This document shows, one piece after another, positions 1-8,199 of a stretch of 61,477 bases of DNA; position 1 is the first letter of the stretch; every line of letters begins with the position of its first letter. Origin of the DNA: Lachnotalea sp. AF33-28 (lineage in GTDB: Bacteria; Bacillota; Clostridia; Lachnospirales; Lachnospiraceae); NCBI RefSeq assembly GCF_003477885.1, contig NZ_QUEE01000012.1, positions 1-61,477 on the forward strand. The letters run 5' to 3'. The translations under genes were made by a program, and so were the position numbers. The notes below the pieces were generated by a model that saw only the letters and a list, made by a program, of their open reading frames with translations, was not told the DNA's origin and made no database searches.

Positions 1-1
1 G

Positions 2-88
2 CTTGACCAAAAGATCCGGAAACGGATACTGGAAGATCTGGTAGAGAACTTGGAAGAAAGATGTAAAAAAGATGTTGATAATGTGTAG
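2..88 (+). CDS. C-terminal end of an unidentified protein (truncated by window edge)
   Basis: Twenty-eight codons are open from the window edge to a TAG at 86-88, encoding a charged, helix-prone tail rich in Lys, Glu and Asp. The protein cannot be identified from this tail. The tRNA promoter at 75-103 overlaps its last codons. Confidence 0.4.
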   Translation, partial: LDQKIRKRILEDLVENLEERCKKDVDNV

Positions 89-103
89 TTTTGAGGGTAT
101 AAT
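75..103 (+). promoter_or_regulatory. sigma-A-type promoter of the tRNA-Asn transcript
   Basis: TTGATA (75-80) and TATAAT (98-103) are separated by 17 bp, which is near-consensus for a housekeeping promoter. It lies directly upstream of the tRNA fragment and the complete tRNA gene. It overlaps the 3' end of the preceding partial reading frame. Confidence 0.75.
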
Positions 104-122
104 AAGAAAGAGAAAACGCCAT

Positions 123-144
123 TCCTCGATAGCTCAGTCGGTAG
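123..144 (+). pseudogene. 22-nt copy of the 5' end of tRNA-Asn
   Basis: Bases 123-144 are identical to bases 184-205 of the intact tRNA-Asn gene (acceptor strand and D-arm). The match then stops, and no anticodon or T-arm follows. It lies between the tRNA promoter and the full tRNA. It looks like the stump of a tandem tRNA gene lost by deletion, or the scar of an insertion. Confidence 0.7.
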
Positions 145-183
145 GCCAGTGTAACGCTCGCACACCGATAAAACTATATATAA

Positions 184-256
184 TCCTCGATAGCTCAGTC
201 GGTAGAGCACGCGGCTGTTAACCGCGCTGTCGTAGGTTCGAGTCCTACTCGGGGAG
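184..256 (+). tRNA. tRNA-Asn (anticodon GTT)
   Basis: A 73-nt cloverleaf. The 7-bp acceptor stem pairs 184-190 with 249-255, with one G-U pair, and the discriminator base is G256. The anticodon loop at 215-221 carries GTT at 217-219, and a canonical GGTTCGAGTCC T-arm is present. CCA is not encoded. A terminator follows at once. Confidence 0.95.
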
Positions 257-259
257 CTT

Positions 260-293
260 AAAAGACCTATAGACAAAATCTTATAGGTCTTTT
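260..293 (+). terminator. rho-independent terminator after tRNA-Asn
   Basis: A 12-bp perfect stem pairs 260-271 with 282-293 around a 10-nt loop, and the 3' arm ends in a T run. The A-rich 5' arm would also allow termination from the opposite strand. Confidence 0.85.
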
Positions 294-370
294 GCTTATC
301 TAAAAAACAATAAAACAAGTATAAGGTTGTGTTGCAAAACTGGTGAAAGAGATCACCGGCGATCAGCACG

Positions 371-407
371 AGCCGTTTGTCTTTCATCAGACAAGCGGCT
401 TTTTTTT
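371..407 (+). terminator. rho-independent terminator (orphan)
   Basis: An 11-bp stem with one G-U pair (371-381 with 390-400) is followed by seven T residues. No intact gene lies upstream of it after the tRNA, so it probably belonged to a gene now lost. Confidence 0.75.
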
Positions 408-469
408 GTGCAAAAAAATAGCCGTAGTACAAAAGTGGCGGAAGCCTACCAGTCCTTGACGAAGGAGGT

Positions 470-529
470 GATACCTTTCAGATTCGGATGGATGAAGAGA
501 TGATGGAAATGGCAGACAGTATACAGTAG
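470..529 (+). pseudogene. possible remnant of a RelB/DinJ-type antitoxin N-terminus
   Basis: After a good ribosome binding site (AAGGAGG at about 462-468), a 19-residue frame runs to TAG at 527-529. It includes FQIRMDEEM, which resembles the first beta strand and helix of RelB/DinJ ribbon-helix-helix antitoxins. There is no proper start codon and no remainder of the gene, and no toxin gene was seen beside it. This is a weak call based on a short motif. Confidence 0.22.
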
Positions 530-537
530 AACAAAAA

Positions 538-783
538 ATGTCGGTTTTATGTAGTTTTTCAATATCTGAAGCTGTTTTGAAAATATTATATCAATATAGG
601 TCTCTTGGCATTGGTGATTCGGGTTTTCAGATAAAAGATGATAAGATATATATTGTAAACAAGGGAATAGATATTTATAATATTAAAACTTCGGAGTTAA
701 TAGAAAATTATGTTATTGACAATGAATTGCAAATTCCTCCAGTGCCACGGTATGGGAGATCTGACATCGGTTTAATTCAATAA
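538..783 (+). CDS. short hypothetical protein, possibly a gene remnant
   Basis: An 81-residue frame starting at ATG 538 with no convincing ribosome binding site. The sequence is more AT-rich than the rest of the window. The product has no signal peptide or membrane segment and resembles no family I know. It sits in a stretch of debris between the orphan terminator and the AraC gene, so it may be the tail of a lost gene. The 190 bp that follow (784-975) are AT-rich and show nothing recognisable. Confidence 0.3.
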   Translation: MSVLCSFSISEAVLKILYQYRSLGIGDSGFQIKDDKIYIVNKGIDIYNIKTSELIENYVIDNELQIPPVPRYGRSDIGLIQ

Positions 784-975
784 TCCCGTTGTTCACGATC
801 CGCTACCTTATAAATAATGCCAGAGAGAAATGAAATGCTTTTATCAGTTTCTTTATCAGGATCATATTTCTATGTACGGATTTTTATATAAAATTCCTTG
901 AATTAGCTCTGAACGTAAAGTAGAATATTAATCAGATGTGAATGGAGAAATAAACTGTGTTGAAATAAAATCTAT

Positions 976-1767
976 ATGGCGGCGATAGAAAAGATGAATA
1001 AAAAAACAGATGGGACTGCAATAGAAACATGTATAGCGGAAGAAGGAATGCGCCAATGGGGATATTCACAGGAGAACCATGTGTATTCGGAGGAAAGGAT
1101 ACTGCTTGATTATATCAGAAACGGTGATGTGAACGGTCTGAATCTGTATTTTGAACAGGAACATAGAATGCGGTTTCCGGTAGTGTTAAAAGATGTAAAG
1201 AGAAACTGGGAGTATATGTGCGTGGTATCCGTATCGCTTATGGCCAGGGCAGCGATAGAAGGGGGGCTTACGTCAGGAGAGAGTTTTTTAATTAATGACG
1301 CTTATTTAAAAAGGATATCCGTAACAAAAGATATCAGTAAGTTCCGCGAACTGTACTTTGAAGCCGCCCATTATTTTGCTACTCAGGTGAATGAGCGAAA
1401 GGGAAAGGAATATGTCAATCCGGTTGTGAATTTATGCAGAAAATACATCATCTCGCACAGAACAAAGAAGATTTCATTATCTGAAGTGGCTTCCTTTGCC
1501 AACATATCACCGGCACATTTATGCCACCTGTTTAAGGAGTATGAAGGAATAACAATTACGGAATATATTCTGAACGAAAAGATTGATGCGGCATGTAATA
1601 TGCTGAAATATGCAGATTGCTCTATATGTGAGATTTCGGTATACCTTGGATTCAGTTCCGTCAGCTATTTCAGCCGCTGTTTCAAAAAAAGGAAGGGAGA
1701 GTCACCAAAGGAATACCGGAAGCAAAATCATTTTGCAGATTTTACTTTTGAGCAGTATCAGGAATAA
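976..1767 (+). CDS. AraC-family transcriptional regulator
   Basis: 263 residues. The C-terminal third (from about residue 155) is a two-HTH AraC DNA-binding domain with the typical SLSEVASFANISPAHLCHLF first helix-turn-helix and the FSSVSYFSRCFKKRKGESP signature. The N-terminal 150 residues are mostly helical, without a cupin fold or a receiver aspartate, so this is not a response regulator. The start is uncertain: neither ATG 976 nor ATG 994 has a strong ribosome binding site. A terminator follows. The next promoter (element A1, 1862) shares its operator-like box with the kinase promoter at 3725. This makes the protein a candidate controller of the secreted esterase and the downstream two-component system, which is inference from position. 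Confidence 0.85.
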   Translation: MAAIEKMNKKTDGTAIETCIAEEGMRQWGYSQENHVYSEERILLDYIRNGDVNGLNLYFEQEHRMRFPVVLKDVKRNWEYMCVVSVSLMARAAIEGGLTSGESFLINDAYLKRISVTKDISKFRELYFEAAHYFATQVNERKGKEYVNPVVNLCRKYIISHRTKKISLSEVASFANISPAHLCHLFKEYEGITITEYILNEKIDAACNMLKYADCSICEISVYLGFSSVSYFSRCFKKRKGESPKEYRKQNHFADFTFEQYQE

Positions 1768-1768
1768 A

Positions 1769-1849
1769 GAGCCCTGCGGGCAGGAACGGAATTATGTCGC
1801 TAAAGCGACCCTCCACAGACGGAGAATCCTGCAAGCGGGCTTCTTTTTT
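1769..1849 (+). terminator. terminator after the AraC gene
   Basis: A long imperfect stem joins about 1770-1785 with about 827-842 of the same kilobase (AGCCC and GCAGGA blocks pair with TCCTGC and GGGCT). It encloses a smaller hairpin (TCGCTAAAGCGA) and ends in a T run at 1843-1849. Confidence 0.65.
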
Positions 1850-1861
1850 CTTAAAAACAAT

Positions 1862-1919
1862 CGCAAAATAATGCAAGAGATCACAAAATAGTAAAAACTG
1901 TAAAATAAAAAGTATAGTA
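1862..1919 (+). promoter_or_regulatory. conserved promoter element A, copy 1 (upstream of secreted esterase)
   Basis: Starts with CGCAAAATAATG, followed by TCACAA and TAAAA blocks, and ends at ATAGTA 52 nt after the first base. The same blocks recur at 3725-3782 with the same 52-nt spacing. The first part would lie around -60 to -35, where AraC-type activators usually bind. TATAGT at 1913-1918 is a plausible -10. Confidence 0.6.
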
Positions 1920-1999
1920 AGATGGGAATATATGGAACGGTAACTTTTGTACTGGGTGAAGAACGTATATCAGAAATAACTTAGGAGGAACGTATTGCG

Positions 2000-3619
2000 A
2001 TGAAAAAGAAGTTTTTTGTACTTTTTGTGGTGGTGGTTTTAGGCTTTATGATGTCGGGTATGTCTGTTTCTGCAGCTGAAGAATATTCTGATGATACGGT
2101 TATTAGTCAGAACACGATTCTAGGTGACAATATTGTGGTAAGCGGAAAACTAACGGTTAAGGACGGCGCGACACTTACAGTTCCGGAAGGCATTGTCCTG
2201 ACTGTGAAGGAAGGAGCCTCTGTTGAAGCCAGAGGAAATATTGACATAAAGGGAAAAATAATTGTGGAAAAGGGGGGACGGTTCTTCAGAAAGGAATATC
2301 TTATATATCAGGAGATAGTCGGGCCGGAGGAGGATGCCGGATTTGGATATACCCCACTGATTGCATGCCATACAGGTTCAGTGGAAATCAGCAATGGGGA
2401 ATTTCACTTCCCCATGGGGACCGCCGTACGTGTAGCGAGATCTTCGGTAAGGCTGTGGAATGAAAAATGGACGATGGAGCATGAGACTGAAATAAAATAT
2501 AATGACGGTGTAAAAGTGAATGTCTCCATTTACGGTCCGGATTTTTCTAAAGATACCACCCAGTATTCCAGAATCGTATTTGGGTTCGATTCCGGGAACA
2601 CGGAGCTTAGACTTTTAGCTCCTTCCACATATTACTGGGTATTCGATGAAAGCATACAGGCCGGAAAATGGCAGTGGTTTAATGGTTTGGAAGCGCTTTC
2701 AGGTTCGCCGGACAGTGCGAGTTCGGGATTGCTCGCCTGGGCAAATGCGTTTTATCATAATGCAAGAATGTTAGAACCGGAACTGACTTCTGAAGAAGCT
2801 GTAATATACAGGGATCAGGTATATGATCCTTCGAGGAATACGCGGAATCAGTATAATCTGTTTATCCCGACATCCGTATCAAAAGAAAAACCGGTTTCTC
2901 TGATCTTATTTATGCACGGCGGCAGTTGGACAAGCGGATCAAAGGAAGATTTTGATTATGGCTGTGCGCGTATGGCAAGAAAGGGGTACATTACGGCTAC
3001 CGTTGATTATAGATTGTTTGAAGCGGAGCAGAATGCTGCCAACAGCATGGAAGATATTATGGACGACATCCAAAACTGTATCAATGCTATTTATGAAAAG
3101 ACTTCGGAATTGGGATATACTATTGATAAAATGGCAACGTCCGGATATTCTGCAGGCGGGCATCTGGCATTACTGTACGCATATTCCAGACCGGATGCCG
3201 CTGCAATTCCGGTGAAACTCGTATTTGAGGAGGTGGGGCCTGCAGATTTTGACGCCGGCGCTTTTGCGCCGGGGATTTTCCAGAATCAGCTTATTGTTGA
3301 TAGCTTCGCAAAAAAATTGATACCGAATTATGGATCTATGACATCCGGAGAAAAGGAAACCGCGTTGGACTATATTTCGCCTATCACCTATGTAAATACA
3401 AATACTGTACCTACTGTAATGGCCTATGCGGCAGAAGATATTATTGTCGGCTATCAGCATGGTGTCCGGCTTGATGAAAAGCTATCGGCAAACGGTATTG
3501 AACATGTTTTTTATACTCTGGAAAAATCCAACCACACCTGTGAGTTTGACAGCGCTGCGGTAGATAATTTCTGGAATACCTCTTACGAATACTGTGAAAG
3601 GTATTTAACATCTCAGTAA
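2000..3619 (+). CDS. secreted alpha/beta-hydrolase (carboxylesterase) with N-terminal beta-repeat domain
   Basis: 539 residues. An excellent ribosome binding site (AGGAGG, about 1983) precedes ATG 2000. Residues 1-26 form a Sec signal peptide ending in SVSA-AEE. Residues about 35-95 consist of short repeating strands (for example VSGKLTVKDGATLTVPEG) and look like a right-handed beta-roll module. The catalytic domain has an oxyanion HGGSW motif near residue 306, a nucleophile G-Y-S-A-G-G near Ser384, a late Asp (AEDIIVG) and His (SNHTCEF). This is the architecture of acetyl- or carboxylesterases that act on decorated glycans. It is the only clearly secreted enzyme here and may deacylate substrate outside the cell before uptake. 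A terminator follows, so it is probably monocistronic under element A1. Confidence 0.85.
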   Translation: MKKKFFVLFVVVVLGFMMSGMSVSAAEEYSDDTVISQNTILGDNIVVSGKLTVKDGATLTVPEGIVLTVKEGASVEARGNIDIKGKIIVEKGGRFFRKEYLIYQEIVGPEEDAGFGYTPLIACHTGSVEISNGEFHFPMGTAVRVARSSVRLWNEKWTMEHETEIKYNDGVKVNVSIYGPDFSKDTTQYSRIVFGFDSGNTELRLLAPSTYYWVFDESIQAGKWQWFNGLEALSGSPDSASSGLLAWANAFYHNARMLEPELTSEEAVIYRDQVYDPSRNTRNQYNLFIPTSVSKEKPVSLILFMHGGSWTSGSKEDFDYGCARMARKGYITATVDYRLFEAEQNAANSMEDIMDDIQNCINAIYEKTSELGYTIDKMATSGYSAGGHLALLYAYSRPDAAAIPVKLVFEEVGPADFDAGAFAPGIFQNQLIVDSFAKKLIPNYGSMTSGEKETALDYISPITYVNTNTVPTVMAYAAEDIIVGYQHGVRLDEKLSANGIEHVFYTLEKSNHTCEFDSAAVDNFWNTSYEYCERYLTSQ

Positions 3620-3667
3620 TAATAGCAGTTTTCACTCACTAAGACAGTTGCTGATCTCCATATCCGG

Positions 3668-3703
3668 AAAGCGGTTCTCACACCCTGTGGAAACCGCTTT
3701 TCT
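3668..3703 (+). terminator. rho-independent terminator after secreted esterase
   Basis: The stem AAAGCGGTT (3668-3676) pairs with AACCGCTTT (3692-3700) and a T-rich tail follows. It separates the esterase gene from the two-component promoter. Confidence 0.75.
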
Positions 3704-3724
3704 TCGTGTGGATTTAAAGTAAAC

Positions 3725-3782
3725 CGCAAAATAATGAAACAATTCACAAGATATTAAAACAAATAGCGTAGAAATAATAGTA
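3725..3782 (+). promoter_or_regulatory. conserved promoter element A, copy 2 (upstream of histidine kinase)
   Basis: CGCAAAATAATG at 3725, then TCACAA and TAAAA blocks, and ATAGTA at 3777-3782, which is 52 nt downstream as in copy 1. Roughly 27 of the first 33 bases match copy 1. A -10-like TAATAG lies at 3775. The esterase and the two-component system are therefore probably co-regulated. Confidence 0.6.
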
Positions 3783-3925
3783 CCATGTTATACATGGAAT
3801 ATGTTTGTATTAGCAAATGACATAAATATTTGATAGAATATTTGATGGGATGAAGTGATAAGCGCGGACAGATCCATTTGCTGTTACGGGCAGAAGCTGA
3901 CATAAAGTATAGGGGGAGATCAGTA

Positions 3926-5611
3926 ATGAATAAATGTAGATGGAAATTCATACGCAGATTGGACCGCAGGCTGATTACAATCATCTGTATTACCGTGATT
4001 CCGATCAACATACTGGCGATACGGCTTAGCAGCATCGCTGTGGAGGAGTCCAGGGAGCGGGTGCTCACCTCCTATGAAAAGGAGTTTGATGTATTTATGA
4101 ACCGCGAGATGGCTCTGTTTGGTAAACTGGATGACTGGTATATGGATTTTATCGGTGAGTATCTGGAAGATATCACGGTTGCCCGCTACTTCAGTCCGGT
4201 CACCAGCGTGAACATTGTGCAGGAACTCGGTTATGCACTCAATATGTATGGAATCAACGGATTTATCAGTTTGGAGGAAAAAATGGGGGATGGCCGGATG
4301 TATGTAAAGGGTACCAAGAATTTATATACACTGGAACAGCTGAGCCGCCTGAAAAATGATTTGGCTAAAAGCGGTGAAGGACAGCAAAGCAATGCGGGCA
4401 CCTGGCACATAGAGGAGTTTGACGGACGGTTCTATTATTTTAAAAGTCATTCTTATATGAATTATGCGATCGGATTCGGGATCGATCTGATCGAAGAGAT
4501 GCAGCTGTGGATCGAATCGGAAGTGATGGAAGGAAATCAGCTGCTGATTGCGGACGGAACAGTATTTATATTGATGGATGCGGCCGGACAGGTCCTTCCG
4601 TTGACGGACAAAGAAGCAGAGGCGCGCCTTAAGGGGGTGGAAGATGCCGTATCCTTTCATTTCGGGGCGGATTCCTATGGGATGGATGTGTATTTGATCA
4701 ACGAAGAGCTTCGAAGCTATGTGCCGGTGGCATACCGCCTTTTGCAGGCACTGTCCTATATCAGCATTCTGATGCTGTTTCTGCTGTGGTTTGTGATCCG
4801 CAGACAGGTGGTCCGTCCGTTAAAAATACTTCAGAAAGGCATGGGTGAACTGGACCGGCAGGAATGGTTTTACAGGATTGAGGATGCTGCGGATACCAGC
4901 GATTTTGAATATATATACGCGGAGTTCAATAAGATGGCGGATGATATACTCAAATCCCATGAGACAGAGATACAGCTCTATCAGACCAGGCTGGATAATC
5001 TGAAACTGCAGGTAAATCCCCATATGCTGCTCAATTCACTGACCATGATCTACAGTCTGGCGGAAACACAGCAGTATCAGATTATCCAGAAATATTCCAT
5101 GAATCTGGTGGATTATTTCCGCTACTGCCTGCGGGAGACCAATACGCTGGTGCCGCTGAAGTCCGAAATGCAATTTGTGGAAAGTTATATAGAAATTCAG
5201 AAAATTCGTTTTCCGGATGAATTCTCCTGTGTCTATAAGATGGAAAAAGGGGTGGAGTCCGCATTGATTCCTCCGCTCCTTGTACAGAACTTCGTGGAAA
5301 ATGCGATGAAATATGCCAGGATCCCGGACGGCGTGATAGAAGTGCTGATCAATATACGCAGAGAAGGGGAACGGCTGCTGATTTCTGTCAGCGATACCGG
5401 AAAAGGGATGGATCCCGTTGTTTTGGATGCTTTAAACAGCGGAGAGCTGTATACGGATAAAAACGGTATGAAGCATATCGGGGTTTGGAACTGCCGCCGC
5501 CGTCTGGAGGCATTTTTCGGGCAGAATGCAGTTTTGAAGCTGACCAGTACGGCCGGTGAGGGGACACAGGTCTGGATCGAGATACCGTATACAATAAAGG
5601 AGGGGCGCTGA
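3926..5611 (+). CDS. YesM-type sensor histidine kinase
   Basis: 561 residues. I chose ATG 3926 over an in-frame ATG at 3878 because AGGGGGAGA lies directly upstream of it. Transmembrane segments at about 15-33 and 278-296 flank an extracytoplasmic sensor of about 240 residues. A HAMP-like linker and coiled coil follow. The His_kinase motif is QVNPHMLLNSL (His near residue 365), slightly off the usual QINPHFLYNTL. The HATPase domain has NFVENAMKYA (N box), SDTGKGM (G1) and GVWNCRRRL. It should phosphorylate the response regulator whose TTG start lies one base after its stop codon. It probably senses an extracellular oligosaccharide, directly or through the adjacent lipoprotein; the ligand is unknown. 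Transcription is probably from element A2. Confidence 0.92.
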   Translation: MNKCRWKFIRRLDRRLITIICITVIPINILAIRLSSIAVEESRERVLTSYEKEFDVFMNREMALFGKLDDWYMDFIGEYLEDITVARYFSPVTSVNIVQELGYALNMYGINGFISLEEKMGDGRMYVKGTKNLYTLEQLSRLKNDLAKSGEGQQSNAGTWHIEEFDGRFYYFKSHSYMNYAIGFGIDLIEEMQLWIESEVMEGNQLLIADGTVFILMDAAGQVLPLTDKEAEARLKGVEDAVSFHFGADSYGMDVYLINEELRSYVPVAYRLLQALSYISILMLFLLWFVIRRQVVRPLKILQKGMGELDRQEWFYRIEDAADTSDFEYIYAEFNKMADDILKSHETEIQLYQTRLDNLKLQVNPHMLLNSLTMIYSLAETQQYQIIQKYSMNLVDYFRYCLRETNTLVPLKSEMQFVESYIEIQKIRFPDEFSCVYKMEKGVESALIPPLLVQNFVENAMKYARIPDGVIEVLINIRREGERLLISVSDTGKGMDPVVLDALNSGELYTDKNGMKHIGVWNCRRRLEAFFGQNAVLKLTSTAGEGTQVWIEIPYTIKEGR

Positions 5612-5612
5612 T

Positions 5613-6395
5613 TTGAATTTATTAATTGTGGATGACGAGGTACAGATACTACAGGGATTATTGAGCGGGATTCGGTGGGAACTGCTTCAGTTTGAGGAGG
5701 TGCTCACCGCGAAGAATTACAGCCAGGCCGTGGAGGTTTTTCAGAACTGGCGGATAGATATCCTGCTTTCCGATATTGAGATGACGGATCAGAGCGAGCT
5801 GGATCTGATCGAATGGGTGAATGAGCATTACCCGGAAACGGAATGCATCATATTAAGCTGCCATGATGAATTTGATCTGGCCAGACGCGCGGTCGGATTA
5901 AAATGCCTGGATTACGTGCTGAAACCGATCCCTTACGAAACGCTGACAGAGGTGCTCAAGAGAGCGATGGATGTGGTCCGTAAGGAGCACAGCCAGAATT
6001 TGCTGGAACAGTATGGGAAGGTATATATGAAGCAGATGAGTGATGCGGTTAAACCGGAGGAGATACCGGAGGATGTGACGGATCGGGCCGTAACCTATAT
6101 CAGAAGCCATATCGCGGATAATATCAGTGTGGAAACTCTGGCGAAAATGGTTCATGTGAGCCCGGGCCATCTGACCAGGCTCTTTAAAAAGCAGTTTGAT
6201 CAGACGGTCACCGATTATGTTCTGCAGCAGCGCATGATGCTGGCAGGGGAATTATTAAGAGAGAGCAAGCTGTCGGTCACTATGGTGTCGGATAAGGTGG
6301 GGTATGGGAATTATTCATATTTTATAAAGCTCTTCAAAAAGTTTTATGGGAAAACACCGAGGGAGTATCAGCTGGATGCAAGGAATAATATCTAA
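5613..6395 (+). CDS. YesN-type response regulator (receiver plus AraC DNA-binding domain)
   Basis: 260 residues, TTG start at 5613 with AAAGGAGG at 5596. The receiver domain spans about 1-120 and has an intact acidic pair (VDDE), phospho-acceptor Asp54 (LLSDIEM) and Lys104 (VLKP). A linker is followed by an AraC-type double HTH at about residues 160-255 (SVETLAKMVHVSPGHLTRLF, then YSYFIKLFKKFYGKTP). It is co-transcribed with the kinase. Its most likely target is element B1, which starts 27 bp after its stop and drives the solute-binding protein gene; an almost identical element follows the paralogous regulator at 21008. Confidence 0.93.
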   Translation: MNLLIVDDEVQILQGLLSGIRWELLQFEEVLTAKNYSQAVEVFQNWRIDILLSDIEMTDQSELDLIEWVNEHYPETECIILSCHDEFDLARRAVGLKCLDYVLKPIPYETLTEVLKRAMDVVRKEHSQNLLEQYGKVYMKQMSDAVKPEEIPEDVTDRAVTYIRSHIADNISVETLAKMVHVSPGHLTRLFKKQFDQTVTDYVLQQRMMLAGELLRESKLSVTMVSDKVGYGNYSYFIKLFKKFYGKTPREYQLDARNNI

Positions 6396-6421
6396 GCGTT
6401 GATGATGCGTGAGCGGATGTT

Positions 6422-6482
6422 GGATTTGTACTATTTTTTGCCGGAATCGATGCCATACAATCCAAGGCCTGCATGGGATAAT
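6422..6482 (+). promoter_or_regulatory. conserved promoter element B, copy 1 (sugar-binding protein promoter)
   Basis: GGATTTGTACTATTTTTTG at 6422, CCATACA about 31 nt further on, and GATAAT at 6477-6482, 55 nt after the first base. All three blocks recur at identical spacing at 21817-21877. It lies just downstream of an AraC-type response regulator gene, where such regulators commonly bind. GATAAT is a good -10, and no good -35 is visible, as expected for an activated promoter. Confidence 0.72.
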
Positions 6483-6531
6483 ATAGCCATATCCGATGGG
6501 GTATCAAATATTATCAAAAGGAGAGGATAGT

Positions 6532-8103
6532 ATGAAGAAAAAAATTGCAGTGTTTGCGGCATTGGCCATGCTGATCGGATCCCTGGCAGGCTGCACAAGC
6601 GCCGGCGGGCCGGATGCGCAGGAGTCAACCGCGCAGGGAGTAACTACTCAAGCTGGTACAGACGGGGAGAAGACGACAGCGGCGCCGGAAGAAACGACAC
6701 AGGGGGAATGGACCGGTGAAGTGGATCATGTCATAATGACTTATTTGACGTTAGGAAATACGCCTGCGGATCTTCAGGCGGTACAGGATGCGGTCAATGA
6801 AATCACCGCAAAGAAAATCGGAGTGGAGGTAGAATTTAAAGCGATTTCCGCATACGATGCCTTTTCACAGTTTCCTACCTGGATAGCTACCGGCGAAACG
6901 GTGGATCTGATGTTTCCGCTTCTGCAGGATCTGAATACCTATGTGAGCCAGGGCCTGATAGAACCGTTAGACAGCCTGATTGCTGAAAATGCGCCGGATA
7001 TACAGCAGCTGACACAGGAAGGCTTCCAGATTACCACAAATAACATGATTGACGGCGAGACCTGGGCGGTGAGCCAGGTTCCAAATGTCTTCGGCATGGG
7101 CGGAAGCTATCTGATCCGGTCAGAGTATGTGAAAGAGGCCGGCATAACGCATGATCCGAAAAAGATATATACTCTGGATGAGCTCACGGATCTGTTTGCC
7201 AAAATGAAAGAGCTGCATCCGGATCTGTATCCCTGCGGTCTTGTTTCCGCTAACAGGACAACATCGGAATTCAACTATGCCAACGGCATCTACGATCCGC
7301 TGGGAGCAAAGGCATTTACAGGCGTACTTATGGGAACGGACAGCACACAAGTGGTAAATCTGTTTGAGACCGAGGAATACAAAGAATATCTGCAGTACTT
7401 AAGAAAATGGTATGAAGCCGGCTATATTTATCCGGATGCAACCACAACCGATGCCACAAATGTTTCGCTGCTCAATTCCGGCGTTACAGCAGGGTATTTT
7501 ATGGCCAGCGCTCCGGTACAAAAAATCTATGAGGATCTGGATCAGCTGCGGCTGACGGAAATCTATCTGGGTGCTCAGGGAGCCGGAGGATGGGTGATTC
7601 CCATCACCAGCAAGGAGCCGGAGGCCGCTATGCGTTTCCTTAACCTGATGTATGCGGATTCCGATCTGGCGAATCTGATTCAGTGGGGAATTGAAGGAAA
7701 ACATTACGTTGTAGTGGATGAGTCGATTAATCTGATCGGTTTCCCGGAGGGCGTAGATGCCGGTACCAGCGGATACTATAATACCCTGGGTTTATACGGT
7801 GATTTCAGAAAGAGCTTTATCTGGAATGAAGCATGGACCCAGGACAAGAACGATGCTTATACGGCGGAAGCGATGGCAAACCCCACGCAGGGCGTAGGAT
7901 TTGTTTATAATCCGGAAAGTCAGTCTACCAGGATTACAGCGATTCAGGCTGTGGTAGCGCAGTACTTGCCTTCCCTGGAGTCCGGCAGTGTGGATCTGGA
8001 TACCTATTATCCGGAGTTTATCGATGCGCTGAAGGCCGCAGGCGTGGACGAGGTGATTGCGGATAAACAGCAGCAATTTGATGAATGGCGTGCGAAACAG
8101 TAA
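6532..8103 (+). CDS. extracellular sugar-binding lipoprotein of an ABC importer
   Basis: 523 residues. ATG 6532 follows AAAGGAGAGG and gives a proper lipoprotein signal (lipobox S-L-A-G-C, Cys21); the ATG at 6496 does not. A Thr/Glu/Ala-rich linker of about 30 residues tethers the binding domain to the membrane. The large body and the C-terminal pattern QQQFDEWRAKQ fit the LplA/YtcQ group of family-1 solute-binding proteins, which pair with LplB/YtcP permeases and usually bind oligosaccharides. The two permease genes follow. No ATPase gene is nearby, so a shared MsmK-type ATPase elsewhere must power it (inference). It is paralogous to the protein at 15852. Confidence 0.9.
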   Translation: MKKKIAVFAALAMLIGSLAGCTSAGGPDAQESTAQGVTTQAGTDGEKTTAAPEETTQGEWTGEVDHVIMTYLTLGNTPADLQAVQDAVNEITAKKIGVEVEFKAISAYDAFSQFPTWIATGETVDLMFPLLQDLNTYVSQGLIEPLDSLIAENAPDIQQLTQEGFQITTNNMIDGETWAVSQVPNVFGMGGSYLIRSEYVKEAGITHDPKKIYTLDELTDLFAKMKELHPDLYPCGLVSANRTTSEFNYANGIYDPLGAKAFTGVLMGTDSTQVVNLFETEEYKEYLQYLRKWYEAGYIYPDATTTDATNVSLLNSGVTAGYFMASAPVQKIYEDLDQLRLTEIYLGAQGAGGWVIPITSKEPEAAMRFLNLMYADSDLANLIQWGIEGKHYVVVDESINLIGFPEGVDAGTSGYYNTLGLYGDFRKSFIWNEAWTQDKNDAYTAEAMANPTQGVGFVYNPESQSTRITAIQAVVAQYLPSLESGSVDLDTYYPEFIDALKAAGVDEVIADKQQQFDEWRAKQ

Positions 8104-8120
8104 GCAGCTGGATAGAGCAG

Positions 8121-8163
8121 ACGGGAAGGCATATGCAGGCAGCTTATGCCTTCCCGTTTTTTC
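8121..8163 (+). terminator. hairpin between binding-protein and permease genes, probably a partial terminator
   Basis: CGGGAAGGCAT pairs with ATGCCTTCCCG around a loop of about 14 nt and is followed by TTTTTT. It is a good intrinsic terminator but lies inside an operon, with the permease start 37 bp later. Leaky termination would give more binding protein than permease. The second importer has a hairpin at the same place (17423) without the T run. Confidence 0.6.
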
Positions 8164-8199
8164 TGCCATCAGAAACTAAAAACGGAGGAAATGAATGCA

